From Betaproteobacteria bacterium (GTDB lineage: Bacteria > Pseudomonadota > Gammaproteobacteria > Burkholderiales > Burkholderiaceae_C), in assembly GCA_016704535.1 (NCBI GenBank), contig JADIZZ010000012.1, positions 124,001 to 188,000 on the forward strand: 64,000 nucleotides of DNA, given 5' to 3'. The notes below the pieces were generated by a model. The model saw nothing but the letters and a program-made list of their open reading frames with translations, made no database searches and was not told the DNA's origin. A program made the position numbers and the translations under genes. Shown here one piece after another: positions 39,778-47,296 of the stretch (positions within the stretch are counted from its first letter, which is position 1; the number at the start of each line of letters is the position of its first letter).

Positions 39778-39869
39778 CGTGCACGGCACGGCCACTGGTT
39801 GTCACCGTGGCGGGGGGCCGCGGTATGGCCCTAGATTCCGTAGGCCGTGAACACTTCAACGGAGACGAC

Positions 39870-40688
39870 ATGCCCGAAATCAAACCCACGAACCGCCGCA
39901 CGGCCCTGCAATCCGCCGCCTTGATGACGGTCGGCGCCGCCATCGGCACGGTGACCAGCGGCTGCGCCAGCACCGGCACGGCCGGTGGCACGCCGAAGAC
40001 ACCCTTCACCGTGCCCGACACCTTCGTGCCCATCGTCGGCAGCGACATGATGTTTCCGGTGCGGCGCATCTACTGCATCGGGCGCAACTACCGCGCGCAC
40101 GCCATCGAGATGGGGTCCAACCCCGACCGCGAGCCGCCGTTCTTCTTCCAGAAGCCTACCGACGCGATCCAGAACTGCGCGCCCGGCAGCGTGGTGGACC
40201 ACCCCTACCCGAGCCTGACCAAGAACTACCACTACGAGGTGGAACTGGTGGCGGCGCTGAACAAGGGCGGGCGCGACATCCCGGTCGAGAAGGCGCTGGA
40301 GCATGTCTACGCCTACGCCCTGGGCCTGGACATGACGCGCCGCGACCTGCAGCGCGCGATGGGCGACGAGAAGAAGCCCTGGGAGATCGGCAAGAGCTTC
40401 GACCGCAGCGCGCCCATCGGGCCCTTCCACCTGGCCAGCGCCATCGGCCACTTCACCAAAGGCGGCATCTGGCTCAAGGTCAACGGCGCCATCAAGCAGA
40501 ACAGCGACCTGAACAAGATGATCTGGAACGTGGCCGAGCAGATCAGCAAGCTGTCGCAGGCCAACGAGCTCTTCCCCGGCGACATCATCTACTCGGGCAC
40601 GCCCGAGAACGTGGGCCCGGTGGTGCGCGGCGACGTCATCGAGTGCCACATCGACGGCCTGCCCAACCTGTCGGTGAAGATAGTCTGA
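39870..40688 (+). CDS. FAH-family hydrolase with Tat/lipoprotein leader
   Basis: Encodes 272 residues. The catalytic part from about residue 57 (FPVRRIYCIGRNYRAHAIEM, then YHYEVELVAALNKGG, GLDMTRRDLQRAMGDEKKPW) closely resembles fumarylpyruvate hydrolases of the NagK type, with metal-binding E/E/D positions retained. Unlike those cytosolic enzymes it begins PTNRRTALQSAALMTVGAAI and has a T-S-G-C lipobox near residue 35, so export through Tat and lipid anchoring are predicted. GGAG precedes the ATG. The next genes, beyond a terminator, belong to the Bug cluster. Confidence 0.88.
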   Translation: MPEIKPTNRRTALQSAALMTVGAAIGTVTSGCASTGTAGGTPKTPFTVPDTFVPIVGSDMMFPVRRIYCIGRNYRAHAIEMGSNPDREPPFFFQKPTDAIQNCAPGSVVDHPYPSLTKNYHYEVELVAALNKGGRDIPVEKALEHVYAYALGLDMTRRDLQRAMGDEKKPWEIGKSFDRSAPIGPFHLASAIGHFTKGGIWLKVNGAIKQNSDLNKMIWNVAEQISKLSQANELFPGDIIYSGTPENVGPVVRGDVIECHIDGLPNLSVKIV

Positions 40689-40726
40689 GTCTGGCGCCGC
40701 CGGCACCCATAGACGTGCCGCAAACG

Positions 40727-40759
40727 ACGAGGCCCGCTCACCGAGCGGGCCTCGTTCTT
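40727..40759. terminator. Strong bidirectional terminator
   Basis: ACGAGGCCCGCTC (40727-40739) pairs perfectly over 13 bases with GAGCGGGCCTCGT (40743-40755) around an ACC loop; TCTT follows on the plus strand. It separates the convergent exported-FAH and alpha/beta-hydrolase genes. Confidence 0.92.
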
Positions 40760-40768
40760 GCGAAGCTA

Positions 40769-41695
40769 TCAGTGGGACGAGTAGTCGGTGTAGACCGGTT
40801 CCGGCTGCGTGAAGTACGCGTGCAGGATCTGGTAGACCATCCTGTAGTTCTTCTGCTGGAAGCTGGCATGCGAGATGCCATTCAGCACCGTGAACTGCTT
40901 GTCCGGGTGCGGCAGCAACTTGAAGAACTGCAGCAGGTCGTCGAAGGCGGCGATGCCGTCGAACTGGCCGCGCAGCACCACGGTGGGCACGGTGATCTTC
41001 AGCGGGTCGACCACCGGCAGCCTGCTGCACATGTCGATGTAGGTGCCGTTGGGCATCGAGTCGTCGAGGGCCAGGATGGCGTCGGCGAAGGCTTCCACGG
41101 TGGCCGCGTCGGCGCAGTCGGGGTGGTCGCGAGAGAAGATGCTGCGCACGAAGGCGCGGTCTATGGGCCGGCGCTTGTGGGCGGTGAACTCGGGCAGCTT
41201 CTTGCGTCGCTGCTCGAGCGTGGGCGCGCCCTCGCCCGTCCACACGAAGGCGTCGAGACCCAGGCGCTTGACACGTTCCGGGTGGTTCTGCGCGAACAGC
41301 GCGGCACGCAGCGCGCCACTGCTGATGCCGTAGGTCAGGAAGCTCTGGATGCCGCGCGTGGCCTTGATGTAGTCGGTGGCCGCGGCCAGGTCGGCCGCGC
41401 CGTTGGCGATGTCGCAATAGATGTCGCGGTGCTTGGCGCTGCGGCCGTAGCCTTCCATGTCGACACACCAGCAGACGAAGCCGCGCTCGGCGAACCAGTC
41501 CATCACGCTGCTGTCGGGGCGGCCCGGCACGGTGAGGTCGAAGGTCGGCTGGCTGGCCATCGAACTGCCGTGCACCCACAGCACGGCGGGCTTGCCTTCA
41601 GAGCTGCCGACGTACTTCTCCCAGAGGAAAAGCTTGACGTCGCCGTCGGCAGTCTTCTTGGTGGTCCAGTGTTCCTGGCCGGTGACTTGGGTCAT
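40769..41695 (-). CDS. Alpha/beta hydrolase
   Basis: Encodes 308 residues, cytosolic. WVHGSSMASQ provides the oxyanion region, the nucleophile elbow is TYGISSGALRA (G-x-S-x-G with serine), the acid is in LRGQFDGIAAF and the histidine in NGISHASFQQ. Likely an esterase, lactonase or C-C bond hydrolase of an unidentified catabolic substrate. It is the last gene of the minus-strand run that includes three Bug receptors and is preceded by a repeat-like element. Confidence 0.85.
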   Translation of the reverse strand: MTQVTGQEHWTTKKTADGDVKLFLWEKYVGSSEGKPAVLWVHGSSMASQPTFDLTVPGRPDSSVMDWFAERGFVCWCVDMEGYGRSAKHRDIYCDIANGAADLAAATDYIKATRGIQSFLTYGISSGALRAALFAQNHPERVKRLGLDAFVWTGEGAPTLEQRRKKLPEFTAHKRRPIDRAFVRSIFSRDHPDCADAATVEAFADAILALDDSMPNGTYIDMCSRLPVVDPLKITVPTVVLRGQFDGIAAFDDLLQFFKLLPHPDKQFTVLNGISHASFQQKNYRMVYQILHAYFTQPEPVYTDYSSH

Positions 41696-41736
41696 GGGAG
41701 TTTCTCGATGTGCAGAAGTGATGCGATCAAGCTTCC

Positions 41737-41813
41737 CGCCGCGGAACCGGCTTCGCCGGGCCGCTGGCGGACGGCCCCCTCGGGGGGTACCGAACGAAGT
41801 GAGGTCGGGGGCT
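41737..41813. repeat. GC-rich hairpin repeat of Burkholderiales type
   Basis: Contains CCGGC-TTC-GCCGG (41747-41759) then CCCCC-TC-GGGGG (41775-41786), followed by CGAACGAAGTGAGGTCGGGGGC. I recognise this arrangement from recurring intergenic repeats of Burkholderiales genomes. It fills the gap between the first Bug gene and the alpha/beta hydrolase gene, and its end overlaps the Bug stop codon at 41812-41814. It may act as transcription attenuator or mRNA 3' stabiliser. Confidence 0.6.
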
Positions 41814-42768
41814 AATCAATCTTTGCGCCGGTTTGCTTGACGATGCGCGCCCAACGGTCGCGCTCTTCGCGGAAGTAGGCGTCCATTTGTGCAGGCGTCG
41901 AACCCACGATCTCGATGCCGGCGTCGTTCATGAAGTTGGTGACCTCGGGGGTGGCCAGGGTCGCCTTCAGCTCGCGCTGCAGCTGCGCGACGATGGCCGG
42001 CGGCGTGCCCTTGGGGGCCAGCAGGCCCATCCAGACGTAGGCCGAGTAGTCCTTGTAGCCCGACTCGGCGAGCGTGGGCACGTCAGGCAGCAGGGGCGAT
42101 CGGGCCACGCCCGTGGTGGCCAGCGGCCTGAGCTTGCCGGCGCTGATGTGCTTGAGCATGGCCTGCGTGCCCGGGATCGACATCTGCACCGTGCCGGCGA
42201 GCAAGTCGGTCGTCGCCTGGCCGCTGCCCTTGTACGGCACGTGCACGGGCTGGATGCCGGCCATGGACGTGAACATCGCCATGAAGAGGTGCTGGCCGCT
42301 GCCGTTGCCCGACGACGAGTAGTTCACGTCACCCGGACGCGCCTTCACGTGCGCTACCAGTTCGGCCACGTTCTTCACCGGCACGGAGGGGTGCACGACC
42401 AGCACGCCCGGCTCACGTCCGAGCAGGCTGATGCCGACGAAGTCGTCGATCGGGTTGAAGCTCAGCTTGGGATAGAGCGACGCGCTGATGGTGACCGTCT
42501 GCGAGGCCAGCAGCAACGTGTAGCCGTCGGCCGGCGCCTTGGCCACCATCTCGGCGCCGATGGTCGCACCCGCGCCGGGTTTGTTCTCGATGATGACCTG
42601 CTGCTTGAGCCGCTTGCCCAGCTGTTCGGCAATCGCGCGCATGGGCCCGTCGACGGCGCCGCCGGGGGAGAAAGGCACCACCACCTTGATGGGCCGGTTC
42701 GGGTAGTCCTGGGCCAGGGCGCCGGTGGCGATGAGTGCCGTGGCCAGAAAGGTGAAAAGCTTCTTCAT
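41812..42768 (-). CDS. Bug-family (TctC) tricarboxylate-type binding protein 1
   Basis: Encodes 318 residues. The signal peptide is MKKLFTFLATALIATGALA|QDYPNRP. The Bug signatures are clear: IKVVVPFSPGGAVDG (about 26-40), VIIENKPGAGATIGAE, KAPADGYTLLLAS and VPYKGSGQATTDLLAGTV. These periplasmic receptors bind small carboxylates through two water-mediated contacts. No TctA/TctB membrane subunit is in the window, so it is an orphan receptor. The longer upstream frame is rejected because the signal peptide starts at 42768. Confidence 0.92.
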   Translation of the reverse strand: MKKLFTFLATALIATGALAQDYPNRPIKVVVPFSPGGAVDGPMRAIAEQLGKRLKQQVIIENKPGAGATIGAEMVAKAPADGYTLLLASQTVTISASLYPKLSFNPIDDFVGISLLGREPGVLVVHPSVPVKNVAELVAHVKARPGDVNYSSSGNGSGQHLFMAMFTSMAGIQPVHVPYKGSGQATTDLLAGTVQMSIPGTQAMLKHISAGKLRPLATTGVARSPLLPDVPTLAESGYKDYSAYVWMGLLAPKGTPPAIVAQLQRELKATLATPEVTNFMNDAGIEIVGSTPAQMDAYFREERDRWARIVKQTGAKID

Positions 42769-42782
42769 GGTTAAGGTGCCTT

Positions 42783-43760
42783 TCAGGCGTCGAGGTCGAT
42801 CTTGCGTTCGCGGGCGATGGCGGTCCAGCGCGCGATGTCGGCGGCGATGAACTTGCCGAAGGCGTCGGGTGACATGGGCTGCGGGTCCAGCGCCTCGGCG
42901 GCAAGCTTGTCGCGCATGTCCGGTGCCGCGAGCACACCGTTCAGCGTGTCGTTCAGCGTCTTGACCACCGACGCTGACATGCCGGCCGGACCCACCACGC
43001 CGTACCACTGCACGGCGTCGAAACCCTTGAAGCCGGCTTCGATCATGGTCGGCACATCGGGCAGCAGCGGGTGGCGCTTCGCGCCGGTGACACCCAGGGC
43101 GCGCACGCGGCCCGAACGGATGTGCGGCAGGCCGGCGGCCAGCCCCGGGAACATGGCCTGCGTCTGCCCGCCCAGCAGGTCGGTGAAGGCTGGCGCGATG
43201 CCGCGGTAGGGCAGGTGCACCATGAAGCTGCCCGCGGCCTGCTTGAAGATCTCCATCGACAGGTGGGTCAGCGAGCCCTGCCCGGCCGAGCCGTAGCTCA
43301 CCTTGGCAGGGTTCGCTTTCAGGTAGGCGACGAACTCCTTCAGGTTCTTCACCGGCAGCGCGGCATTCACCACCAGCACGTTGGGCGTGCTGCCGATCAT
43401 GCCCACCGGCGTGAAGTCCTTGATGGCGTCGTAGGGCAGCTTGCTGCGCGTGGCCGGGCTGGTGCCGTGCGTGGCGACATAACCCTGCAACAGCGTGTAG
43501 CCGTCGGCCGGCGCCTTGGCCGTGGTCTGGCAGGCGATGACGCCGCCGCCGCCGCCGATGTTCTCGACGATGAAGTTCTGCCCCAGCGCCTTGCCCCAGC
43601 GTTCGGTGACGGTGCGGCCGACGAGGTCGCTGCCGCCACCGGCCGACACCGGCACGATGTAGCGGATGTTCTTGGCAGGGAAGGCCTGCGCGCGCGCCGC
43701 GCCGGTGCCCAGCAGGGCCAGCGCCGCGGGCGTGGCGACGATGAATTGGCGTCTTTGCAT
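42783..43760 (-). CDS. Bug-family (TctC) binding protein 2
   Basis: Encodes 325 residues. The N-terminus MQRRQFIVATPAALALLGTG has a twin-arginine-like RRQF, so Tat export is possible; cleavage near ARAQA. Bug motifs: IRYIVPVSAGGGSDLVGRTV, VENIGGGGGVIACQ, APADGYTLLQG and LPYRGIAPAFTDLLGGQ. It differs from its neighbours in the N-terminal ligand loop, suggesting a different carboxylate. Orphan receptor in the same strand-run, 14 bases upstream of receptor 1 in transcription order. Confidence 0.91.
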   Translation of the reverse strand: MQRRQFIVATPAALALLGTGAARAQAFPAKNIRYIVPVSAGGGSDLVGRTVTERWGKALGQNFIVENIGGGGGVIACQTTAKAPADGYTLLQGYVATHGTSPATRSKLPYDAIKDFTPVGMIGSTPNVLVVNAALPVKNLKEFVAYLKANPAKVSYGSAGQGSLTHLSMEIFKQAAGSFMVHLPYRGIAPAFTDLLGGQTQAMFPGLAAGLPHIRSGRVRALGVTGAKRHPLLPDVPTMIEAGFKGFDAVQWYGVVGPAGMSASVVKTLNDTLNGVLAAPDMRDKLAAEALDPQPMSPDAFGKFIAADIARWTAIARERKIDLDA

Positions 43761-43782
43761 GGTGATGTCCTTCAATGTCTGT

Positions 43783-44481
43783 CTAGAAGTCGAAGCCGCC
43801 ATCGGCGCGCAGCATGCGGGTATCTTCGCCGACAAGCAGCGCGATGAATGCCGCCGCCAGCGCAGGTTCGGCGGCCTGTGCAGCGACAGCCGCGGTGTAG
43901 GTGGTGGACAGCGCAAACTGTGTCGGCAGCAAGCCCACGAGCTCCACCCCAGGGGTGTACTTGATCTCGGTCACCTGTGTGCAACCGATGGGCGCAAGCC
44001 CCTTCGCGTCGGCCAGTTCGCGCATCGCGATGGCGCCGGCCGGGTAGGTGCGGAAACGCGGCTCCAGCGCTTCGAGGATGCCCATTTCCGCCATCACCTT
44101 CGCGAAGTGGATGCCCGCCGTGGAGCGCACGGCATCCGGAAAGTAGACGTCGCTACAAGCCAGCAGCGCAGCCTTCAGCCCTGCCGGCGTGGCGACGTCG
44201 GGATGCGGCGTGCCAGCCCGCACCGCCACGCCCGTGAACACTTGCCCAAGCGCGGCGCGCGTTTCGGCACGCAGGCGGCCTTCGGCACACAGGCTGTCGA
44301 CCATGGCCGCCGTGACGACCATCACATCGCAGGGCTCGCCGGCCAGCAAGGCGTCCTTCATCGCGCCGACGGCGCCGAAACGGGCCTGAAGTCGTGCGCC
44401 CGTCTCGGCCTGGAAGCGCTCTTGCAGGGCCTTGACGAGACCCTGCGCAGCTCCGGCGCACAGAAGGTGGAGAGTGGTCAT
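43783..44481 (-). CDS. ModA-like substrate-binding protein without signal peptide
   Basis: Encodes 232 residues of the periplasmic-binding-protein type 2 fold (molybdate-binding/extracellular solute-binding 11-like): LHLLCAGAAQGLVKALQERF, RFGAVGAMKDALLAGEPCDV, MVVTAAMVDSL, RAGTPHPDVATPAGLKAALL and DAVRSTAGIHFAKVM. The N-terminus MTTLHLLCAGAAQG begins at the first beta-strand with no leader, so the protein should stay in the cytoplasm unless the start is wrong. No ModB/ModC partner is present. It lies between two Bug genes and may sense or carry the cluster's ligand. Confidence 0.82.
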   Translation of the reverse strand: MTTLHLLCAGAAQGLVKALQERFQAETGARLQARFGAVGAMKDALLAGEPCDVMVVTAAMVDSLCAEGRLRAETRAALGQVFTGVAVRAGTPHPDVATPAGLKAALLACSDVYFPDAVRSTAGIHFAKVMAEMGILEALEPRFRTYPAGAIAMRELADAKGLAPIGCTQVTEIKYTPGVELVGLLPTQFALSTTYTAAVAAQAAEPALAAAFIALLVGEDTRMLRADGGFDF

Positions 44482-44518
44482 CGCGGAGGGGTTCGCGGGC
44501 TGGCGCTGCAGCGGGCGG

Positions 44519-45508
44519 TCAGTCGACCTTGGCGCCCGAAATCTTTACGATGCGCTCCCACTTCGTGATGTCCTCGGCCATGTAGCGGGTGAACTCGTCG
44601 ACGCCCATGGTCATGGCCGTCGTACCCTGGGCCGTCCAGGCCTTGCGCACCTCGGCGTTGCCGGTGATCTTGGCAATCTCGGCGTTGAGCTTGTCGACGA
44701 TGGGCTTGGGCGTGCCCTTGGGCGCCATCACGCCCAGCCAGATCGTGGCCTCGTAGCCCGGCACGCCGGACTCATGCACCGTCGGCACGTTGGGCAGTAC
44801 TGGCGATCGCTGCTTGCCCGTTGTGGCGATGGCCTTCACCTTGCCAGCCTTGATCTGCTCGGCCATGGTCGGGATGGCGTCGAACATCATCTCGAGTTGC
44901 CCGCCCAGCACGTCGGTGCGGGCACCCGCGCTGCCGCGGTAGGGGATATGCACGATGCTCACACCGGCCATGGCCTTGAACAGTTCGCCGGCCATGTGGT
45001 ACGGCGTGCCCGGGCCCGACGACGCGTAGGACATGCCACCAGGCTTGGCCTTGGCTGCAGCGATCAGTTCCTTGACGTTGCTGGCCGGCAGGCCGGCCTT
45101 GCCCACCAGGACCAGGTCGCTGTAGTTGATGGGCGCCACGGGCACGAAGTCGCGCATCAGCACGAAGGGCTTGTTCGGAATCAGTGACTCGTTGACGGTG
45201 TGGGTGTTGCTCATCACCAGCAGGGTGTAGCCGTCGGCAGGCGCCTTGGCCACGCCGTCGGTGCCGATGACCGACCCGCCGCCCGGCTTGTTCTCGACGA
45301 TGAAGCTCTGGCCCATGGCCTCGCCCAGCCGCTGCGCGATGAATCGACCGAAGACGTCGGCTGAGCCGCCGGGCGCAAATGGCACCACGAGCTTCACCGG
45401 ACGCGTCGGATAGTCCTGCGCCAACGCCGGCGTAAACGCACAGGCCAGGCCAGCGATCGCCAGGTTGGCCGTCAGCAGCCAGCCGCGACCGGACAAGTTC
45501 TCGCGCAT
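44519..45508 (-). CDS. Bug-family (TctC) binding protein 3
   Basis: Encodes 329 residues from the ATG at 45508, chosen because GGAG lies six bases before it; ATGs at 45514 and 45520 are alternatives. The leader MRENLSGRGWLLTANLAIAG ends near PALAQDYPTRP. Motifs: VKLVVPFAPGGSADVFGRFI, VENKPGGGSVIGTDG, APADGYTLLVMS and IPYRGSAGARTDVLGGQ. First Bug gene downstream of the GntR gene on the minus strand, behind a good promoter and a palindromic operator candidate. Confidence 0.92.
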   Translation of the reverse strand: MRENLSGRGWLLTANLAIAGLACAFTPALAQDYPTRPVKLVVPFAPGGSADVFGRFIAQRLGEAMGQSFIVENKPGGGSVIGTDGVAKAPADGYTLLVMSNTHTVNESLIPNKPFVLMRDFVPVAPINYSDLVLVGKAGLPASNVKELIAAAKAKPGGMSYASSGPGTPYHMAGELFKAMAGVSIVHIPYRGSAGARTDVLGGQLEMMFDAIPTMAEQIKAGKVKAIATTGKQRSPVLPNVPTVHESGVPGYEATIWLGVMAPKGTPKPIVDKLNAEIAKITGNAEVRKAWTAQGTTAMTMGVDEFTRYMAEDITKWERIVKISGAKVD

Positions 45509-45520
45509 CGTCATCTCCAT

Positions 45521-45538
45521 GATTGGTTTTGATTGGTT
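45521..45538. repeat. Short direct repeat in the Bug 3 leader
   Basis: GATTGGTT occurs at 45521-45528 and again at 45531-45538, exactly 10 bases (one helical turn) apart, just before the Bug 3 start. It could be a regulator site or contribute to an unstructured leader. Confidence 0.4.
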
Positions 45539-45560
45539 GATTTTGGGTCGATAACCGATC

Positions 45561-45589
45561 ACTCTATCGGCGGCTCTTCGGCTGGTCAA
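45561..45589 (-). promoter_or_regulatory. Sigma-70 promoter for the minus-strand Bug genes
   Basis: On the minus strand: TTGACC (45589-45584), a 17-base spacer, TAGAGT (45566-45561). Transcription would start about 45553, some 45 bases before the Bug 3 ATG. Confidence 0.7.
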
Positions 45590-45590
45590 T

Positions 45591-45601
45591 GTGGATACCA
45601 C
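45591..45601. promoter_or_regulatory. Candidate GntR/FCD operator
   Basis: GTGG-ATA-CCAC is a perfect inverted repeat with the TGG...CCA half-sites typical of GntR/FCD regulators. It sits one base upstream of the -35 element of the Bug 3 promoter. Confidence 0.55.
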
Positions 45602-45640
45602 GGTGGACGAACGCAGGGAACACTCTCTGGAAAACCGCTC

Positions 45641-46318
45641 TCAGTAACCCAGCATATTGGTGCGCACCTGCACCAGGTGCGCCACACACAGAGCGTGCGC
45701 GCGCTCCGCATCGCGGTCCTTCAGCGCGGCCACCAGCGCTCGGTGCTCCTGCTGGTACAGAGCACGCCGTTCGGGCGTAGCGCTGCGCCGTTTCATCACG
45801 CCCCACTCGCTGTGCGAGCGCACCTCGTTCATGAGCCGGAAGACGCCGGTGATGAAGCCGTTGTGCGTCGCCTCCGCGATTGCCTCATGCAGCGCGGCGT
45901 CCCACTTCTCGAAGTCTTCCAGCGTGGTGGCCGACTCGGCGCGGGCGTTGCAATCGTCCATGCGCGCGAAGTCGGCCGGCGTAGCGTTGCCGATGACCAT
46001 CTCGATGAGCGCAGGCTCCAGCACCAGACGGGCGCTCATCAGCTCGGCCGGGCTCACTGCGGTGACGGCCACCGGCGGCGCGAGCTCGGTCAGCACCTGC
46101 TGCACCTGCTCTGCCACGTAGGTGCCACTGCCCACCGTCTGGGTGATCAGGCGCTTGCGCTTGAAGTCGAGCAAAACGCGGCGCACGGTGCTGCGGCTGA
46201 GGCCGAATTCCTCGCTCAGCGCGCGCTCGGTGGGAATGCGGTGGCCGGCCCGCCATGCGCGCGAGTGCAGCTTCTCGAAGATGGTGTCGCGCAGGTGGGC
46301 GGCAGCGTCCATGGGCAT
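45641..46318 (-). CDS. GntR-family regulator with FCD ligand domain
   Basis: Encodes 225 residues. The winged helix (about 8-75) reads RIPTERALSEEFGLSRSTVR and VGSGTYVAEQ. The all-helical FCD domain (about 95-220) has ARLVLEPALIEMV, DAALHEAIAEATHN and a histidine in QQEHRALVAALKDRD, the usual metal/carboxylate-binding residues. FCD proteins release DNA on binding small organic acids. It lies between the minus-strand Bug genes and the plus-strand FAH/Bug pair, so it probably controls both. Confidence 0.93.
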   Translation of the reverse strand: MPMDAAAHLRDTIFEKLHSRAWRAGHRIPTERALSEEFGLSRSTVRRVLLDFKRKRLITQTVGSGTYVAEQVQQVLTELAPPVAVTAVSPAELMSARLVLEPALIEMVIGNATPADFARMDDCNARAESATTLEDFEKWDAALHEAIAEATHNGFITGVFRLMNEVRSHSEWGVMKRRSATPERRALYQQEHRALVAALKDRDAERAHALCVAHLVQVRTNMLGY

Positions 46319-46355
46319 GCTCGCGGACGCGCCGCGCAGATCCTAAGTGGGCCGG

Positions 46356-46367
46356 AATGGTAGCATT
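46356..46367. promoter_or_regulatory. Possible second regulator site in the gntR-FAH intergenic region
   Basis: AATG-GTAG-CATT is an inverted repeat midway between the divergent gntR and FAH genes. It also contains TAGCAT, which could be a -10 box toward the FAH gene. Weak evidence. Confidence 0.35.
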
Positions 46368-46424
46368 TGGCCGTGACTTGGGCTGCTCCAAGAGCCCGCA
46401 CCTTCAACCTCTGAGGAGACGGAT

Positions 46425-47294
46425 TTGCGCATTGCCACCATCGTTCACCAAGGCAAGCGTCGCGTCGGACGTCTGAGCGCCGACGGGATGCAGCTTGAAC
46501 TCTTCGACATCGACGGGACACGCGGCGCCCTGCCACTGGCCGAGGCCTTCGCCGCCGGTGCCGCGATGCCCGCGGTCAGCGGCAGCGTGCCGCTGGCCGA
46601 CGTGCAACTCATCGCGCCGCTGCCCGCGCCGCGGCGCAACCTGTGGTGCGTGGGCCGCAACTACCACGCCCACGCCAAGGAACTGCGTGACACGGTGTTC
46701 AAGGACAACGCCAAGGCCGTCGACGCCTGGCCCATCGTCTTCACCAAGGCGCCCGAAACCGTCGTCGGGCCCGGTGCCGATGTGCAGTTGCCGGGCACAA
46801 CGGTGTCGTCGCAGATCGACTACGAGGCGGAGCTGACGATCATCATCGGCAAGGGCGGCAAGAACATCAGCAAGGCCGACGCGATGGGTCACATCTGGGG
46901 CTACACCATCGTCAACGACGTCACTGCGCGTGACGTGCAGATGCGCCATTCGCAATGGGACTTGGGCAAGAGCTTCGACACCTTCTGCCCGATGGGACCG
47001 TGGATCGTCACCGCCGACGAAATGGACGGCACCGACACGCGTGTGCAATGCTGGATCAACGGCGAGAAGCGCCAGGACGCGCGCACCACCGACCTGATCT
47101 TCGACATCCCCACACTGATCGAGACCTGCTCGCGCGGCATCACGCTGCTGCCCGGCGACATCATCGCCACTGGCACCCCCGCCGGCGTGGGCATGGGCAT
47201 GAGCCCGCCGCGCTGGCTGCAGCACGGCGACGTGGTGCGCATCGAGATCGACGGCATCGGCATACTGGAAAACCGCTTCGTAAAGGGAGACTGA
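46425..47294 (+). CDS. Fumarylacetoacetate hydrolase-family enzyme, cytosolic
   Basis: Encodes 289 residues from a TTG start with GAGGAG seven bases upstream. After a short N-terminal domain (about 1-65), the FAH fold follows: NLWCVGRNYHAHAKELRDTV, then SQIDYEAELTIIIGKGGKNI, YTIVNDVTARDVQMRH and LPGDIIATGTPAGVGMGMSP. The metal ligands (E/E/D) appear intact. Members hydrolyse or decarboxylate 1,3-diketo acids such as fumarylpyruvate or 2,4-diketo-3-deoxy sugars. There is no leader, unlike the paralogue at 39.9 kb. It is divergent from gntR and followed by a Bug gene after 2 bases. Confidence 0.92.
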   Translation: MRIATIVHQGKRRVGRLSADGMQLELFDIDGTRGALPLAEAFAAGAAMPAVSGSVPLADVQLIAPLPAPRRNLWCVGRNYHAHAKELRDTVFKDNAKAVDAWPIVFTKAPETVVGPGADVQLPGTTVSSQIDYEAELTIIIGKGGKNISKADAMGHIWGYTIVNDVTARDVQMRHSQWDLGKSFDTFCPMGPWIVTADEMDGTDTRVQCWINGEKRQDARTTDLIFDIPTLIETCSRGITLLPGDIIATGTPAGVGMGMSPPRWLQHGDVVRIEIDGIGILENRFVKGD

Positions 47295-47296
47295 CC

